Shown here in pieces: positions 15,315 through 23,469 of a stretch of DNA of 26,869 bases (positions within the stretch are counted from its first letter, which is position 1; each line of letters starts with the position of its first letter). The translations under genes were made by a program, and so were the position numbers. Under the pieces are notes generated by a model. It saw only the letters and a list, made by a program, of their open reading frames with translations, searched no databases and was not told the origin of the DNA. Origin of the DNA: CAZBUH01 sp964495095 (GTDB lineage: Bacteria > Bacillota > Clostridia > Oscillospirales > Oscillospiraceae); assembly GCA_964495095.1 (NCBI GenBank), contig CAZBUH010000015.1, positions 1 to 26,869 on the forward strand, in the 5' to 3' direction.

Positions 15315-16337
15315 TTACTGGATGTCGATCATCATCTTTACCACATCGGCAGGATGCTCGTCGGCAAACTCAAAGGCCTTGTGGTACTCGCTGAGGGGGA
15401 AGTGCTGGGTTACGCAGCCCTTTGTGTGGATAAGGCCCTCGGCCAGGCAGCGGATGGACTCGGTGAAGTCCTCCTTCACATACATCATGTGGCCTATCAT
15501 GGAAATCTCGCTTCTCTGGATGGCGGGCACCTCAAAATCCACGGTGTCCTTGTAGTTTCCGGTGAAAACTATCTTGGAGGAGCGGCGGGCCGCCTCAAGA
15601 GCGGAGGCAAAGGAGCCCTTGCTGGCAGCGCAGTCGATAATGACGTCGGCTTTCCGGAAAGAGCCGAATTCCTTGTCGATAGCGTCCTTAAGGGTGGTCT
15701 CCTTGGCGTTTACAGGTACGATGCCGCACTCCTCGGCCAGCTTCAGCTTCTGGGGGATGATATCGCTGATGATGACCTTCTCGGCTCCCAGGGCCTTTGC
15801 GCACTGGGCGGTGAAGTTGCCGATAATGCCGGCGCCGATAACCGCTACGTTTGCGCCTTTCACGTCCCCCGCACGGTGTACGGAGCCCATGCCCACGGCC
15901 AGAGGCTCAATAAGGGCCACGCTCACATCGTCGATGGAGTCGGGCACCTTGTGGAGATTCCAGGGGTCCACAGCCACATACTCGCAGGCGCAGCCGTCCA
16001 TGTGGACGCCTATGACCTTGAGATGCTCGCAGACATTGAAGCGCCCTGTGGAGCATGGATAGCACTTTCCGCAGACCACCTGGGGCTGGATAACAACACG
16101 GTCTCCGGGCTTAAAGTCCTTTACATTTTTGCCCACCTTCTCAACGACGGAGGAGACCTCGTGTCCCATGATAAGGGGGAAGGTCATGTATTTGTGGCGG
16201 CCGTGATAAATCTGCTGGTCGGAGGCACATACGCCCAGGTATTTATTTTTGAGCAGCACCTGGTCGTCATTTATCTCCGGCACGGGGATATCTATATACT
16301 CTACCTTAAATGCTTCAGGCATTCTTGCAGCTAACAT
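15315..16337 (-). CDS. Zinc-dependent alcohol/polyol dehydrogenase (MDR family)
   Basis: A 340-residue medium-chain dehydrogenase that would oxidise a polyol or sugar acid with NAD(P). The catalytic zinc site is formed by Cys37, His59-Glu60 (GHE) and Glu144 (EPLAV). The structural zinc site has Cys89, Cys92, Cys95 and Cys103 (CGKCYPCSTGRFNVC). The nucleotide-binding VIGAGIIG lies at about 166-173. It is closest in look to the sorbitol/threonine/L-idonate dehydrogenase branch; the exact substrate cannot be told. It sits between the transketolase C subunit and the LarA-like gene, separated from the former by a strong hairpin at 16362-16398. Confidence 0.9.
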   Translation of the reverse strand: MLAARMPEAFKVEYIDIPVPEINDDQVLLKNKYLGVCASDQQIYHGRHKYMTFPLIMGHEVSSVVEKVGKNVKDFKPGDRVVIQPQVVCGKCYPCSTGRFNVCEHLKVIGVHMDGCACEYVAVDPWNLHKVPDSIDDVSVALIEPLAVGMGSVHRAGDVKGANVAVIGAGIIGNFTAQCAKALGAEKVIISDIIPQKLKLAEECGIVPVNAKETTLKDAIDKEFGSFRKADVIIDCAASKGSFASALEAARRSSKIVFTGNYKDTVDFEVPAIQRSEISMIGHMMYVKEDFTESIRCLAEGLIHTKGCVTQHFPLSEYHKAFEFADEHPADVVKMMIDIQ

Positions 16338-16361
16338 AATAAAGCACCTCTTAATTTATGT

Positions 16362-16398
16362 CATTCGAGACGCCGTAGGCTATGCGGCGTCTCGAATG
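16362..16398 (-). other. 14-bp perfect hairpin inside the operon
   Basis: CATTCGAGACGCCG (16362-16375) pairs perfectly with CGGCGTCTCGAATG (16385-16398) around a nine-base loop. It lies between the transketolase C and dehydrogenase genes and has no U tract after it. It is more likely an mRNA-stability or processing element than a terminator. Confidence 0.65.
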
Positions 16399-16412
16399 CT
16401 TATTTACAGATT

Positions 16413-17348
16413 TTATTTCTTTGCAAGGACCTTTCCGACGGCCGCGGCAACGGCGGCCTCGTCCAGTCCGTACTTGGGCAGGAGCTGAGCGTAGGGCCCG
16501 CTCTCGGTAAAGGTGTCCTGAACGCCTACCATCTCTACAGGGACAGGCTTTCCGGATTTCACAAGCACCTCGGCGACAGCGCTGCCAAGGCCGCCCATGA
16601 CGCTGTGCTCCTCAGCGGTGACAACGGCGCCTGTCTCGGCGGCGCACTTTTCAATAAGTGCGGAGTCGATGGGCTTTACGGAGTACATGTCCACAACGCG
16701 GACGCTGACGCCCTTCTTTGCCAGCTCCTCAGCGGCGGCCAGGGCCTTATGTACCAGGATGCCGCAGGCAACAACAGTCACGTCAGTGCCGTCGCGGACT
16801 ATCTTGCCCTTGCCCACCTCGAATTTTTCGCCTGCGCCGTAAAGGTCGGGATACACATCCCTGGAAAGGCGCAGATAGCAGGGGCCGGGGGTCTCATAGG
16901 CCAGCTTCGTGAGGGCCTCGGAGGCGGCGGCGTCGGAGGGCACCAGCACCTTCATGTTGGGCAGCGCACGCATAATAGCCATATCCTCTGTGGCGTGGTG
17001 GCTGGCTCCGTCAAAGGCGTCGGAGAGGCCGCAGTACGCGCCGGCAAACTTGACGTTCAGGTTGGCATAGCAGGCCAGAGCCCTTGCGCCTATAAGCCCG
17101 ATGGAGGAAATAAACACCGCGAAGGTATTTACGAAGGGGACAAAGCCCTGCTGGGCAAGCCCCGCGGCGGTGGAAACCATGTTGCTCTCGGCGATGCCCA
17201 TGTTGAAAAATCTCTCGGGATATTCAGCCGCGAAAAACTTGGTCTGAGTGGAGGAGGAAACGTCCGCGTCCAGCACCACAAGGTTCTTGCAGTCCTTGCC
17301 CATCTCAGCGAGCTTCTCGCCGTATACCTGTCTGATTGACTTTGACAT
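16413..17348 (-). CDS. Transketolase, C-terminal subunit (split form)
   Basis: The pyrimidine-binding plus C-terminal half of transketolase, 311 residues, which works with the N subunit encoded just upstream to move two-carbon ketol units with thiamine diphosphate. FFNMGIAESNMVSTAAGLA contains Glu54, the residue that activates the cofactor. SDAFDGASHHATEDMAIMRALPNM and PGPCYLRLSRD follow, and the C-terminal domain has VVTAEEHSVMGGLGSAVAEVL. Its ATG overlaps the stop of the N subunit (TAATG), so the two are translationally coupled. Split transketolases are common in anaerobic sugar clusters, where they may use special substrates. Confidence 0.94.
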   Translation of the reverse strand: MSKSIRQVYGEKLAEMGKDCKNLVVLDADVSSSTQTKFFAAEYPERFFNMGIAESNMVSTAAGLAQQGFVPFVNTFAVFISSIGLIGARALACYANLNVKFAGAYCGLSDAFDGASHHATEDMAIMRALPNMKVLVPSDAAASEALTKLAYETPGPCYLRLSRDVYPDLYGAGEKFEVGKGKIVRDGTDVTVVACGILVHKALAAAEELAKKGVSVRVVDMYSVKPIDSALIEKCAAETGAVVTAEEHSVMGGLGSAVAEVLVKSGKPVPVEMVGVQDTFTESGPYAQLLPKYGLDEAAVAAAVGKVLAKK

Positions 17349-18172
17349 TATTTCGCACCTCCCAATTCCGCAAGAGCGTTCTTAAGATCTTCGTCGGAGA
17401 TGGCCTTGCCGTGCCATGTGTTCTTGCCCTCCATGAAGGACACGCCCTTGCCCTTTACGGTCTTGGCGATAATAACGGAGGGACGCTCCTTTTCGGTCTT
17501 GGCGAGGGATACGGCGGCGTCAATGGACGCTACATTGTGCCCGTCGCACTCGATCACGTTCCAGCCGAAGGCCTTCCACTTCTCCGCCAGAGGCTCGGTG
17601 GGCATAATGTCGGCCACGGTGCCGTCAAGCTGTACGCCGTTGCGGTCAACAATGGCGATAAGGTTGTTGAGCTTGAATTTGGGCGCGGACATGGCGGTCT
17701 CCCAGACTGCGCCCTCGTCCAGCTCGCCGTCGCCCAGTACGGCGTATACGTAATTCTGAAGTCCCTTGAGCTTCATGCCGAGGGCCATGCCCTGGGCGGC
17801 GCCGAGGCCGATTCCCAGAGGTCCGGAGGGCATGTCGATACCGGGAGTGTGGGTGGAGGGATGGCCCTGAAGATTGCTGTTTATGCGGCGCAGGGTGTTC
17901 ATCTCCTCAACAGGGAAATATCCCTTTTCGGCCAGGACTCTGTAGAGCATGGGGGCCGCGTGGCCCTTTGTAAGTACGAGCCTGTCCTGATCCTCCCTTT
18001 TGGTGTCGTTGGGATATACGGTCATCTGCTCAAAATAGAGCACTGTCAGTATCTCGCAGACGGAGAGGGAGCCGCCCGGATGGCCGGACTGTATGGAGTG
18101 AATAGCTGTGAGAACTTCCTTGCGGAAGTTGTTGCACATGACATTCAGCTCCTTAACACGTGCATCTGTCAT
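17348..18172 (-). CDS. Transketolase, N-terminal subunit (split form)
   Basis: The thiamine-diphosphate-binding half of transketolase, 274 residues. IQSGHPGGSLSVCEILTVLY lies at 27-46, LTKGHAAPMLY at 68-77, SGPLGIGLGAAQGMALG at 116-132, and the TPP motif GDGELDEGAVWE at 147-158 with NN at 169-170. FGWNVIECDGHN and AKTVKGKGVSFME are also family segments. Its stop overlaps the start of the C subunit by one base. It lies 18 bases after the D-2-hydroxyacid dehydrogenase gene. Since transketolases can use hydroxypyruvate as ketol donor, the presence of hydroxypyruvate/glycerate-type genes next to it is suggestive. Confidence 0.94.
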   Translation of the reverse strand: MTDARVKELNVMCNNFRKEVLTAIHSIQSGHPGGSLSVCEILTVLYFEQMTVYPNDTKREDQDRLVLTKGHAAPMLYRVLAEKGYFPVEEMNTLRRINSNLQGHPSTHTPGIDMPSGPLGIGLGAAQGMALGMKLKGLQNYVYAVLGDGELDEGAVWETAMSAPKFKLNNLIAIVDRNGVQLDGTVADIMPTEPLAEKWKAFGWNVIECDGHNVASIDAAVSLAKTEKERPSVIIAKTVKGKGVSFMEGKNTWHGKAISDEDLKNALAELGGAK

Positions 18173-18190
18173 GATAATATCTCCTTAAAA

Positions 18191-19156
18191 TTATTTATTT
18201 ACCACGTTCTGGGGCTTGCCGTCGATAAATGCCCTGATATTGTCGGCAGTGATATCCATTATGCGCTGGCGGCTCTCTTTGGGCGCCCAGGAGATATGGG
18301 GGGTGATGATGCAGTTCTTGGCGCTCAGCAGGGGGTTGTCGGCCCTGATAGGCTCGGTGTACACAACATCCAGGCCGGCAGCGGCAAGCTTTCCGCTGTT
18401 GAGGGCGTCGGCAACGTCCTGCTCGTTGATGAGCTGGCCGCGGGCGTTATTCAGGAGAATAGCGCCGTCTTTCATCTTGTCGATGTTCTCCTTGCGGATA
18501 AGCTCGGTGTTCTCAGGTGTCAGGTTGCAGTGGAGGCTCACAACGTCGGCGCTGGCAAGGAGGGTGTCCAGATCAACATACTCGCCGATCTCGCGGCCGG
18601 AGTCGTTGGGGTACACGTCGTATGCGATGACCTTCATGCCAAGAGCCTTGGCAATGCGGCCCTCAGCCTGGCCGATGCGGCCAAAGCCGATGATGCCCAT
18701 GGTCTTGCCCTCAAGCTCGATAAGGGGATAATCCCAGTAGCACCAGTCGATGTTGTTGGCCCAGTTGCCGGCGTGGACAGACTCATTATGGTGGCCTATG
18801 TGGTGGCAGATCTCCAGCAGCAGTGCGATGGAGTACTGGCTCACGGAGGCGGTGCCGTAGGTAGGCACGTTCACAACGGGGATGCCCTTCTCTTTAGCGT
18901 AGTTGTAATCGACCACATTGTAGCCGGTAGCCAGCATGGCTATCATCTTCAGGTTGGGGCATTTGTCGATGGTCTCTTTGGAAATGGGGGTCTTATTGTT
19001 TACAACGATGTCGGCATCGCCGATACGCTCGGCAATGATGGGAGACTCAACATAAGAGGTGCGGTCGTATATTTCCACCTCACCGAACTTCTTTATGGGG
19101 TCCCAGCTCAGGTCGCCGGGATTCTCAGTGTATCCGTCAAGAATAACTATTTTCAT
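18191..19156 (-). CDS. D-2-hydroxyacid dehydrogenase (hydroxypyruvate reductase-like)
   Basis: A 321-residue NAD-dependent D-isomer-specific 2-hydroxyacid dehydrogenase. The Rossmann motif GFGRIG is at 157-162 with Asp180 at the end of the second strand, suggesting NAD rather than NADP. The catalytic triad is Arg239 (NNARGQ), Glu268 (YTEP) and His287 (TPHISW). It is most like glycerate dehydrogenase/hydroxypyruvate reductases, which interconvert hydroxypyruvate and D-glycerate; glycerate kinase in the same cluster fits this. Other 2-keto acids cannot be excluded. It is flanked by the TIM-barrel isomerase (24 bases upstream) and transketolase N (18 bases downstream). Confidence 0.92.
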   Translation of the reverse strand: MKIVILDGYTENPGDLSWDPIKKFGEVEIYDRTSYVESPIIAERIGDADIVVNNKTPISKETIDKCPNLKMIAMLATGYNVVDYNYAKEKGIPVVNVPTYGTASVSQYSIALLLEICHHIGHHNESVHAGNWANNIDWCYWDYPLIELEGKTMGIIGFGRIGQAEGRIAKALGMKVIAYDVYPNDSGREIGEYVDLDTLLASADVVSLHCNLTPENTELIRKENIDKMKDGAILLNNARGQLINEQDVADALNSGKLAAAGLDVVYTEPIRADNPLLSAKNCIITPHISWAPKESRQRIMDITADNIRAFIDGKPQNVVNK

Positions 19157-19180
19157 TATGCTGTTTTCCTCCTGTAAAAT

Positions 19181-20065
19181 TTATACAAGCGCCCATGCGC
19201 GGTTAAGCACGCGCTTGGTGTTGGCAAGCACTATGTCCTCATCCTCGCCCGGACGGAGAGTTACCTCCATGGAGAGCACATAGGGATTCTCGGCGTCGAA
19301 GAAGCCCTCTTCCTTAATGATGCGGAGATAATCCACAAGCTCCGGAGTGTCGTTTGCGCTGTTGGGATAGCCCATGCGGGGATGCAGGTCGCCGTAACCG
19401 TCGCAGCCCTTTATAACAACGGCGTTGCCGAAATGGAAGTGGGTGATATAGGGGCGCAGGGTGCGGATAACAAAGCGGCTGGTCTCGTAGGTGGTGGGGA
19501 AATGGCTCAGATCCACCAGCAGGCCGAAGTTGTTGTGGGTGGTGCGCATATCGGCGGCAAACTGAGCGGCATAGGGGGCCGGGCCTATGAGGGCGGCCTT
19601 ATCCATGTCGAAATCAAATACCTCAAGCTCCACGTTCATGCCCTTGGCTGCGGCATAGTCGCAGAGGTTGCGGGTGGTTTTGAGAAGCTGCTGATACTGG
19701 AGCTCCTTCGTCTCCGGCGCCCACTTGCCGGCCAGGAAAGCTATGCCCTTAGCGCCGAGATACTCGGCCTCGTCGATTCCCTCGATAAGAGTGGCCTCAG
19801 CCTTCTTGCGGCCCTCCTCGTCAACATCGTTTGGATTGAGCTTTGTGGAGAGCAGACGGGGCTGCGCACCGTAGCAGACCTTCAGATGGGACTGGTCAAG
19901 GAGCTTCTTGGCCTCCTCGTTCTTCTCGCCGTAGCCCTTAAGCTCTACAGCGTCGAAAAAATCGTCCTTGCAGATGGCCTTGAGGGACTCCATCGGGTCA
20001 CGGTTGGGGTAGCTCATCCACTGGATGGTACCTACCTGAAAATACTTATGAATGGATTCGTTCAT
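19181..20065 (-). CDS. Sugar isomerase/epimerase, xylose-isomerase-like TIM barrel
   Basis: A 294-residue protein of the AP_endonuc_2/xylose-isomerase-like TIM-barrel family. The putative metal ligands are in the usual order: Glu148 (LEVFDFD), Asp185 (LVDLSHFP), His211 (HFHFGN) and Glu267 (LSMEV). Family members include hydroxypyruvate isomerase, tagatose epimerase, sugar-acid isomerases and 3-oxo-isoapionate decarboxylase, so the reaction cannot be fixed from sequence. It is the first gene after a 196-base gap holding a large inverted repeat. The ATG at 20065 has AAAGGAGTG upstream. Confidence 0.87.
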   Translation of the reverse strand: MNESIHKYFQVGTIQWMSYPNRDPMESLKAICKDDFFDAVELKGYGEKNEEAKKLLDQSHLKVCYGAQPRLLSTKLNPNDVDEEGRKKAEATLIEGIDEAEYLGAKGIAFLAGKWAPETKELQYQQLLKTTRNLCDYAAAKGMNVELEVFDFDMDKAALIGPAPYAAQFAADMRTTHNNFGLLVDLSHFPTTYETSRFVIRTLRPYITHFHFGNAVVIKGCDGYGDLHPRMGYPNSANDTPELVDYLRIIKEEGFFDAENPYVLSMEVTLRPGEDEDIVLANTKRVLNRAWALV

Positions 20066-20114
20066 TGTTCAGCACTCCTTTTAAAAAATTTTTATTTTAA
20101 CATCTTATTTCAGG

Positions 20115-20271
20115 CTTTGCTTGATAATTGGCGAAATGACCAACAGCGAAAGATTTTTTCACCAGACAAAGACGATTTGACCCAGGCGTACTGGATGTAC
20201 GTCAGGGAAAATCGGCAAAGTATGGCGGGAAAAGCTCCGCCGGCGGGCGTTTTGACAATTTTCAAGCAGGG
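20115..20271. repeat. Large imperfect inverted-repeat element in the glycerate kinase-isomerase gap
   Basis: The arms GCTTGATAATTG (20119-20130) and CAATTTTCAAGC (20256-20267) match at 11 of 12 positions and extend to about 16 pairs with wobble. Inside, GCGTAC/GTACGT around TGGAT sits within CGATTT...AAATCG, and GGCGG/CCGCC forms a further hairpin. The right arm covers the last codons of glycerate kinase. It looks like a mobile or multicopy palindromic element or a structured RNA. Confidence 0.55.
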
Positions 20272-21407
20272 CCCAGGATGGTTCCTACTTTTATCATTCT
20301 GGCCGTGCGCTCCGCCGCGCCCTCAATAAGGGCCTCCGCGTTTTCAATGGCGTAGCTCAGCTCCATTGGCTTATGGGTAATGGATGTATAGGCGGTAATC
20401 CCCGCCTCATAAACCGCCTCGGCCCCAGCTCCGATGCCGCCGCCGAAAGCGATAACGGGCTTTCCGTACTTTTTCCCCAGAGCGCCTACGCCCGAGAGCA
20501 CCTTGCCCATGGCTGAGGTCTTGTCTATCTGCCCCTCGCCGGTGACGGCGATATCCGCCCACTGCATGTGCTTATCAAGCTCCAGAGCCGCGGTTATCTC
20601 ATCTATGCCCGGCTTCAAAACTCCGCCGCAGAACGCTATAAGCCCTGCGCCCAGTCCGCCGGCGGCGCCCGCCCCGGGGATATTGGCTATATCCCGGCCC
20701 AGAAGCTCGCGGAGCTTTTCGCCGTAATTCCGCAGGGCAGCGTCAAGAGCCTTTACTGTCTCCGGGTCCGCCCCCTTCTGGGGGCCGAATATGCAAGAAG
20801 CTCCGTTAGGGCCGTACAGTGGATTTTTAACGTCGCAGGCCACCGTGACCTCCACGTTTTTAAGCCTCGGGTCAAGGCCGGACACATCTATCCTGTGGAG
20901 ATTTATAAGGTCCCGGCCGCCGGGGGCTATCCCGGTACCGTCCTTTTTGAGGAACCTCACGCCCAGCGCCGCGGCCATTCCTGAGCCGCCGTCGTTTGTG
21001 GCGGAGCCTCCGATTCCGATAAATATCTTCTTCGCCCCGTTATCCAGAGCGTCCTTTATAAGCTCGCCCGTACCGTAGGTCGTGGCCCTGTTTGGGTCCC
21101 GCTCCTCAGGGGCAATAAGGGCTATGCCGGAGGCCTCGGCCATCTCCATGGCGGCGGTGCCGTTATTAAGCACGGCGTACCTGGCCGAAACCGGCTCTCC
21201 CAGAGGGCCTGTGACCGTTTTCTCGTACCACCTGCCGCCCACGCCGGATACAAGGGCCTCGACAGTGCCCTCCCCGCCGTCGGCCATGGAGAGCACCCGA
21301 TACCGGGCCTCGGGAAATACCCTTTTAAAGCCTCTCGCTATACCCGCGCCCGTTTTGGCCGAGGAGAGGCTCCCCTTAAAGGAGTCGGATAAAATAAGTA
21401 TGTTCAT
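20262..21407 (-). CDS. glxK: Glycerate kinase (GarK/GlxK family)
   Basis: A 381-residue glycerate kinase type 1, which phosphorylates D-glycerate with ATP (mostly to 2-phosphoglycerate in this family) and feeds lower glycolysis. Family segments are ILILSDSFKGSLSS at the N-terminus, MADGGEGTVEAL at 41-52, EMAEASGIALI, ATTYGTGELI, IGIGGSATNDGGSGMAAALG, VACDVKNPLYGPNGAS, FGPQKGA and TGEGQIDKTSAMGKV. Length and motifs are complete. It begins twelve bases after the GntR-type regulator, so it is the first enzyme gene of the operon and probably under that regulator. The stop lies inside the right arm of the inverted repeat. Confidence 0.94.
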   Translation of the reverse strand: MNILILSDSFKGSLSSAKTGAGIARGFKRVFPEARYRVLSMADGGEGTVEALVSGVGGRWYEKTVTGPLGEPVSARYAVLNNGTAAMEMAEASGIALIAPEERDPNRATTYGTGELIKDALDNGAKKIFIGIGGSATNDGGSGMAAALGVRFLKKDGTGIAPGGRDLINLHRIDVSGLDPRLKNVEVTVACDVKNPLYGPNGASCIFGPQKGADPETVKALDAALRNYGEKLRELLGRDIANIPGAGAAGGLGAGLIAFCGGVLKPGIDEITAALELDKHMQWADIAVTGEGQIDKTSAMGKVLSGVGALGKKYGKPVIAFGGGIGAGAEAVYEAGITAYTSITHKPMELSYAIENAEALIEGAAERTARMIKVGTILGPA

Positions 21408-21419
21408 ATATGTATCACC

Positions 21420-22091
21420 TCACTGGGTCTTAAAGAGGGTCTCGTTTATATGCTCGGTCATCATGGCCTTTGCAAGCTCTGAGTTGCGCGTCTCTATGGC
21501 GGAGGCTATCTTCCTGTGGTATTCCGCCCCTGTGGAGCCAAGCAACGTCACATTTTCTCTCAAAAGCGAAAGATAAGTCTCATACAGCACGTCATAGACC
21601 TTTGTTATTATCTCGTTTCTGGTGGCCTCGGCTATGAGCCGGTGGAACTCCATATCGTACTCCGTTATCTCGCCCCGGTCCGTGGCCCGCTCCATTTTGT
21701 CGGTGGCGTCGTACATCATGCGCACCATCCCGGCATCGGCGCGGCTGGCCGCTATCCCGGCGCTCTCCACCTCGACTATCCTGCGGAACTCGAAAACATC
21801 TATCCGCCCCGGATTTGAAAGGGTCAAAAACGGCATTATGGAGTTTATCTGCTGATCCCCCGAAATATTCCTGACGAAAGTGCCCTTGCCCTGTACGCTC
21901 TGTATAAGTCCGAGGCTCGCCAGCCTCTGGAGGGCCGCCCTGACGGACACGCGGCTCACCCCAAGCTCATCGCACAGTGCGTGCTCGGAGGGTATTTTGT
22001 CCCCGGGCTTCCACTCGCCGGAGATTATCGACTTTCTCAGCCTGATAAAGACAGAATCGCTGACGCTTATTTTCTTGTGATTGCCGTCCAC
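21420..22091 (-). CDS. GntR-family regulator, FadR subfamily (FCD domain)
   Basis: A 223-residue regulator. The winged helix is at about 10-75 (PSEHALCDELGVSRVSVRAALQRL, then GLIQSVQGKGTFV). The all-helical FCD ligand domain spans 95-217, with likely metal ligands Asp146, His150, His192 and His214 (YDMEFHRLIAEATRN, EYHRKI, TEHI). Such proteins usually bind a carboxylate or sugar acid and repress nearby catabolic genes. The start is taken as GTG at 22091 because AAGGGGG lies seven bases upstream; an ATG at 22112 in the same frame has no binding site and overlaps an operator-like site. It is the first gene of the operon and carries GT-N3-AC sites around its promoter. Confidence 0.92.
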   Translation of the reverse strand: MDGNHKKISVSDSVFIRLRKSIISGEWKPGDKIPSEHALCDELGVSRVSVRAALQRLASLGLIQSVQGKGTFVRNISGDQQINSIMPFLTLSNPGRIDVFEFRRIVEVESAGIAASRADAGMVRMMYDATDKMERATDRGEITEYDMEFHRLIAEATRNEIITKVYDVLYETYLSLLRENVTLLGSTGAEYHRKIASAIETRNSELAKAMMTEHINETLFKTQ

Positions 22092-22111
22092 GGCCCCGCC
22101 CCCTTCAAGCA

Positions 22112-22120
22112 TGTATTACA
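22112..22120. promoter_or_regulatory. Operator-like site 1 for the GntR regulator
   Basis: TGTATTACA is a perfect palindrome around its central T and fits the FadR-type GT-N3-AC consensus. It lies in the leader, 21 bases before the GTG start and about 55 bases after the -10 box. Confidence 0.6.
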
Positions 22121-22174
22121 ACTTTTGCCGCTGTATTTTCAATGCTTCGCAATTCCGGCCTGTTTTCTAATTAT

Positions 22175-22203
22175 TTTATAGCACTTCGCGCCATATATGT
22201 CAA
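22175..22203 (-). promoter_or_regulatory. Promoter of the gntR-led catabolic operon
   Basis: On the minus strand TTGACA (22198-22203), a 17-base spacer and TATAAA (22175-22180). It lies between the two TGTATTACA sites. Confidence 0.85.
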
Positions 22204-22264
22204 CACCAAACGCAAATTTTTCACAAACTCTTGTGCAAAAACGTGGAATTACAACCGTTAAACT

Positions 22265-22273
22265 TGTATTACA
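22265..22273. promoter_or_regulatory. Operator-like site 2 for the GntR regulator
   Basis: The same TGTATTACA palindrome as at 22112-22120, here 62 bases upstream of the -35 box and 30 bases after the DUF362 stop. A degenerate copy (GGTTGTAATTCC on the minus strand) lies at about 22245-22256. Confidence 0.6.
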
Positions 22274-22302
22274 TGTTGCAGGGAGCACGCGTCTTTCGCC
22301 TA

Positions 22303-23391
22303 TTACACATACTCCTTTAATTTCTTTACTATATCCTGAGCGTTAGGCGGGCAGCCTTTTACATTGTCCGTGCAGCCGGAGCAGCAGGCTCCGATGCCCA
22401 CGCCGTCCATGCTCTTGCCTCTGAAGCCCTGGCCGATGTATATTTTTGTGCTTAGCCTGTCCAGCAGCCCCTGCTCCTCCAGGCGTGAAAGGGCGTGGAT
22501 AAGGTTTCCGTAGCAGGCGGAGCAGGCGTTATTTGCCTCGGCGTACCGCTCAAGCTGTTTTATTTTCCTTGTGGAAACTGAGGAGGCCCCGGTCTCGCCG
22601 TGGTTAAGCTCCCTTATGGAGGCCCGGCTCAAATCCGTACTGCCGACCCCCAGCTTTTCCGCCATTTTTATGTACGGCACGTCCTCCAGCTCGTAGCCCA
22701 TAAGGGCCGCGCCGTAGCTGTCCAGCAGGACGCTGTCCTTTGCCGCCAGCATACGGTCGGTCTCAACCGGATTTCCGCCCTCTTCAAAATCCAGGTCGCC
22801 GCAGATGCTGTCGGCCAGGATAAGATCCGCGCACCTTACGGCGTTTAAGGCGGCGATGGGCCGGTGAAGCCCCAGGGTGTGGAAATACCGCTTGGAGCTG
22901 TCGGAAAGGCAGCCCTTCATATTTTTGAGGGCGCAGGTCATCGCCGTCTGGCAGTGGCCCTTAAGCACAGGGAAGCTTATAAGGTAGTCGCAGTCCAGCA
23001 CCGTCTTTGACACCTGCATCTTTATCCCGTCGGATACTACCGTCTCATACCTGTCGTCCTTCAAATCGAGAGTCGGTATCCCCAGCTTCTTCGCCAGCTC
23101 CTCAAAGCCGCTTACGCGGAAGGCCCGCTTTGTGTCGTCGCCTATCCAGGAGCCTTCGGCCAGCAGGATATTTTCCACGCCGAAGCTTCTGAGGTAGTCC
23201 ACCGCCGCCTCCACCATTTCAATGTGGGTAGTGGCGCCGGTGGCCGACTTTTTCGCCACCACAAGGTTTGGCTTTAATACGACCTTTGCGTTCTTCTTCA
23301 GTTCCTTTTCCGGCTGGGCCTCCTTTAAAAGCTCATAGGCCATTTTATATGGGTCCCTGCCGTATATCACAAATATCTCGTTTTTATTCAT
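22303..23391 (-). CDS. DUF362-domain protein, putative iron-sulphur protein
   Basis: A protein of about 362 residues of the DUF362 family. The core (about 30-230) has VVLKPNLVVAKKSATGATTH, LRSFGVENILLAEGSW, DCDYLISFPVLKGHCQT and ALKNMKGCLSDSSKR. The C-terminal part has CSACYGNL and GACCSGCTDNVKGCPP, which could hold an iron-sulphur cluster. DUF362 proteins are often found with anaerobic catabolic genes, but the biochemical role is not settled. The ATG at 23391 (MNKNEIF) is favoured by AAAGGGTG upstream; an in-frame ATG at 23409 has GGGAGG only three bases away and is an alternative. It sits 79 bases after the SnoaL-like gene, likely cotranscribed with it. Confidence 0.86.
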   Translation of the reverse strand: MNKNEIFVIYGRDPYKMAYELLKEAQPEKELKKNAKVVLKPNLVVAKKSATGATTHIEMVEAAVDYLRSFGVENILLAEGSWIGDDTKRAFRVSGFEELAKKLGIPTLDLKDDRYETVVSDGIKMQVSKTVLDCDYLISFPVLKGHCQTAMTCALKNMKGCLSDSSKRYFHTLGLHRPIAALNAVRCADLILADSICGDLDFEEGGNPVETDRMLAAKDSVLLDSYGAALMGYELEDVPYIKMAEKLGVGSTDLSRASIRELNHGETGASSVSTRKIKQLERYAEANNACSACYGNLIHALSRLEEQGLLDRLSTKIYIGQGFRGKSMDGVGIGACCSGCTDNVKGCPPNAQDIVKKLKEYV

Positions 23392-23469
23392 AAAATCACC
23401 CTTTCTCATATGCCTCCCGCAGCGCTCCGGGACTCCGGCCGCCGGGCGTTTCCGGCTTCTCCTGCCGCA

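Noticed and set aside
14140..16334. Long plus-strand open frames (14140-15555, 15354-16334)
   Set aside because: Both are antisense to the LarA-like and dehydrogenase genes and show no family motifs.
17336..19177. A 613-codon open frame on the plus strand
   Set aside because: It is antisense to the transketolase and hydroxyacid dehydrogenase genes, which have full catalytic motifs; long antisense frames are expected from the codon bias here.
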